Part shown: in pieces, positions 34,401 through 36,064 of the stretch
Numbering within the stretch: the first letter of the stretch is position 1
Layout: every line of letters starts with the position of its first letter
Assembly: GCA_020650975.1 (NCBI GenBank)
Contig: JAIPMN010041949.1
Span: 1-36,064, forward strand
Source of the DNA: Apostichopus californicus
Lineage: Eukaryota > Echinodermata > Holothuroidea > Aspidochirotida > Stichopodidae
Reading direction: 5' to 3'
DNA length: 36,064 nt
Made by a program: the position numbers and the translations under genes
The notes under the pieces: generated by a model
Database searches by the model: none
What the model saw: only the letters and a program-made list of their open reading frames with translations
Told to the model about the DNA's origin: nothing

Positions 34401-35214
34401 TGAGCCAGCTGCACAGCAACAATCAAGGTGTGTTAAATGTGAGACTTCCCTTACTCACAATATACATATAAAACTGGATTGTATTTGACCAAAGAATCCT
34501 CCAAATCTTCCTGACCAAACAATCGTTTATTTATGTCAATATAAAGTAATGATTCCAATCATTTAAACTTAGTTATATATTTTCATTAATCACATGCAGA
34601 ATTTGCTAGATATGTTAATAAGCTTTATTAAAGTGAGATGGTGTTGAGCTGGGATTTATCAGTTGAATAAATCTTCTCTTTCAGTTGATGGAATTGTCTG
34701 TCACAAACTGCAGTCAGTATCAAACCTGTGATGAGTGTATTAAACCAGGAACTAAGCTTGGAGATCCTTATTGTGGGTGGTGTACTCTGGAAAAGAGGTA
34801 AGCAGCATGAGTGCCTAAGTGGTTCAGGCAATGGAGAAGGATTTTAATCCCAATTACCTCTCTTCACCCAGCTGTAACAATGGGAGGGGGGTGGGGAGAG
34901 AGGTAACTTATAAATATTCATGTATGTTTTTTTTATGGCAGCAACCTACGACATGTTCCTTGTTGTCCTTCTGTACTTGACAGTTATATTTGTAAGTGTT
35001 GTTAATTTATTATTCTGTCCTATTACAATATCACTTGCTAGAATAATTTTCTCACTTGTACTTCTTATGCTTTTTCCGTAGGTGTACAAGGTTTGATGAT
35101 TGTGTTGGCAGTGATGATAGTGAGAGGTGGCTGCCTTTTAATGAAGATAAATGTGTAAATGTCTCAGCTTCACCAGAACATTTACCAGTTGGTGTCACCA
35201 CAGACAGAAGAAAT
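28409..35214 (+). CDS. Plexin, N-terminal part: signal peptide, sema, PSI (3' partial)
   Basis: Ligand-binding ectodomain of a second plexin. Exons: 28409-29452, 31625-31849, 32104-32232, 34685-34797, 35082-35214; 1644 nt, 548 codons, phases consistent. Residues 8-18 (VFIFLNILYFF) are a signal-peptide core. The sema domain spans ~35-466: IYIGGVGRLYRLS (57-69), CGSGLNGTCQL (Cys105/Cys113), the SALCIYEM strand, VAFIGSQEGHLLK, and the closing IMVLTERK. The PSI domain starts ~475: CSQYQTCDECI, then DPYCGWCTLEKRC, typical of plexin rather than semaphorin or MET. N-glycosylation sequons include NGS (53), NGT (110) and NYT (204). One large exon covers most of sema, as in vertebrate plexins. The first sema cysteine pair seems absent (no Cys at 73-104). 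The reading frame runs past 29452 through an intronic repeat, but GTG/GTAAGT plus the phase-0 acceptor at 31625 marks the true exon end. The last donor (AAT/GTAAAT) is weak. Subtype unassigned. Confidence 0.94.
29450..29611 (+). repeat. 27-bp minisatellite, six units, starting on a splice donor
   Basis: Six units of 27 bp (29450, 29477, 29504, 29531, 29558, 29585), each beginning GTGGTAA, with a partial seventh. Units alternate between ACTATATT and GCTATGTT endings, giving a 54-bp higher order. The first unit's GTG/GTAAGT is the donor of the large sema exon. As 27 is divisible by three and the unit has no stop on +, the plexin frame stays open through the array as a repeated IVIYYIVV-like hydrophobic run. 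Confidence 0.95.
29915..29960 (+). repeat. Solo element end in plexin 2 intron
   Basis: CAGGTGCATAGCTAGA (29915-29930) followed ten bases later by a run of 12 G. It resembles the left end of the 2701 element. No matching right end was found. Open frames at 29852-30098 on the - strand cross it and are not genes. Confidence 0.45.
32233..34684 (+). other. Plexin 2 intron between sema end and PSI
   Basis: 2452-bp intron. It contains no recognised repeat family; the 60- to 107-codon frames on the - strand (32627-32950, 33224-33433, 34628-34831) have no supporting features, and the last overlaps the PSI exon antisense. Confidence 0.6.
34802..34885 (+). mobile_element. tRNA-derived SINE-like copy in plexin 2 intron
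   Basis: GCAGCATGAGTGCCTAAGTGG then TTCAGGCAATGG resembles the 5' half of a serine/leucine tRNA (A-box region). GGATTTTAATCCC (34840-34852) is a B-box-like word, then CACCCAGCTGTAACAATGGG, a block I associate with SINE bodies of marine animals. The anticodon arm is shortened, so it is not a working tRNA. The head starts at position +5 of the intron whose donor is at 34798. Confidence 0.5.
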
Positions 35215-35980
35215 GTAAATAGTTTTCTGTCAATACTTTAAATATAAGAATCCTGTTTATTCTGAATATTTGCAATGATCTAATTACTAAGAAGAGCAAA
35301 ATTTTAACATAAGCTTCTGTAGTCTTCAATGTAGAAATGTAAATAAATCGCCACAGGAGGAAACAAACATTTTGAAATCATTGGAATTTTTGAAGTAATG
35401 AAAGGATTGGAATTGATAATTTAAAGGAAAAGTTTACAATTGTAATGGTTTTTATTTGTTTTAATAAAAACATTTGATCAACATACTGTATTGCCTATGG
35501 CCCCCTCTGACCTCAAAATTAATCTGTTAAAGCAACAAACAATTCTGATGGTTTAGTCAACCGAATTTAAGAAAATTCATTGCATTAAGAGGGAGAAGCT
35601 ATCATTTACTGCTCCTATCAGAGATTGACCAGAATTTCTATGGTCCAACTCTGCATGTCTTTGTACTGCCTGGTCTGCATTGAGTAGTTTTGTTGCTTTG
35701 ACATTTTAAGGTTTCTATTGCAACCAATTAAATAGTTTCATGTTATATAAGAACTTTCCAGATGATAATTGTTCCAATGTCCTTATCAGCCTACATATGA
35801 AAGAGGAATGTTATAAAACATATTTGAAATGTTTGATAGGAAACCAGAGAATGGCTGTTTAAAGAAAGAAGAATTGGGGATCCTTCACCACATTTAGATA
35901 TATATCCAATAAATGTTAGGCATTTTATATTTTTTATATTTCTGTGTGAAACAGCTTTAATTTCTGTTACAATATTTCAG

Positions 35981-36001
35981 AGATATACATTTACTGCCAA
36001 G
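35981..36001 (+). CDS. Tentative next plexin exon (21 nt or longer)
   Basis: A good acceptor (ttctgttacaatatttcag) precedes AGATATACATTTACTGCC AAG, and GTACTT follows. In phase with the previous exon it reads RYTFTAK. This could be a microexon ending at 36001, or the exon could read on to the window edge, since the frame stays open. The place in the plexin after the PSI domain is right, but seven residues are too few to prove it. Confidence 0.3.
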
Positions 36002-36064
36002 GTACTTCTCATAATCATTAACAGCTATATTGTTTGGTCATCTTTCACAAACAGTGCTTTATAC

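Noticed and set aside
34802-34885. A functional tRNA-Ser or tRNA-Leu gene
   Set aside because: The anticodon arm is missing and the T-arm is imperfect; SINE-like decay fits better.

Overview
This window looks like AT-rich nuclear DNA from an animal, most likely a marine deuterostome such as an echinoderm. The evidence is intron-split plexin genes with GT-AG splice sites, several 5'-truncated LINE 3' ends, a tRNA-derived SINE-like copy, short G-run-bearing inverted-repeat elements, and AGGTCA-rich tandem repeats of a kind I associate with echinoderm and other marine invertebrate genomes. The exact species cannot be named from the sequence. There is one 10-N assembly gap at 13311-13320.

Layout. 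(1) 1-2496: gene-poor flank with two copies of a 109-bp repeat. (2) 2497-10659: the last eleven coding exons I can see of a plexin receptor on the + strand (448 codons, all phases consistent), covering the end of the first GAP segment, the Rho-binding domain and the second RasGAP-like segment to the stop codon; a polyadenylation signal follows at 11094. The extracellular and transmembrane part must lie upstream of the window. (3) 10.7-28.3 kb: an intergenic or long-intron region full of repeats. It holds three decayed non-LTR reverse-transcriptase 3' ends (13.2, 18.7-19.5 and 22.1-22.3 kb), MITE-like elements, minisatellites, a 160-bp polypyrimidine tract, a roughly 150-bp-period tandem array at 25.4-26.1 kb, and two CpG-dense patches (12.1-12.6 and 14.8-15.4 kb) that could be promoters or first exons. 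(4) 28335 to the window end: the 5' part of a second plexin gene on the + strand, with a signal peptide, sema domain and PSI domain. It continues past the right edge.

The main biology is therefore two plexin (semaphorin receptor) genes in head-to-tail order, 17.7 kb apart: the cytoplasmic end of one and the ligand-binding end of the next. The most unusual local structure is a 27-bp minisatellite that begins exactly on the 5' splice site of the second plexin's large sema exon. Also notable is a family of short elements sharing a CAGGnGCrTAkCCAGG-like terminus next to G-runs, present at many sites. No prokaryotic, viral or defence system is visible.
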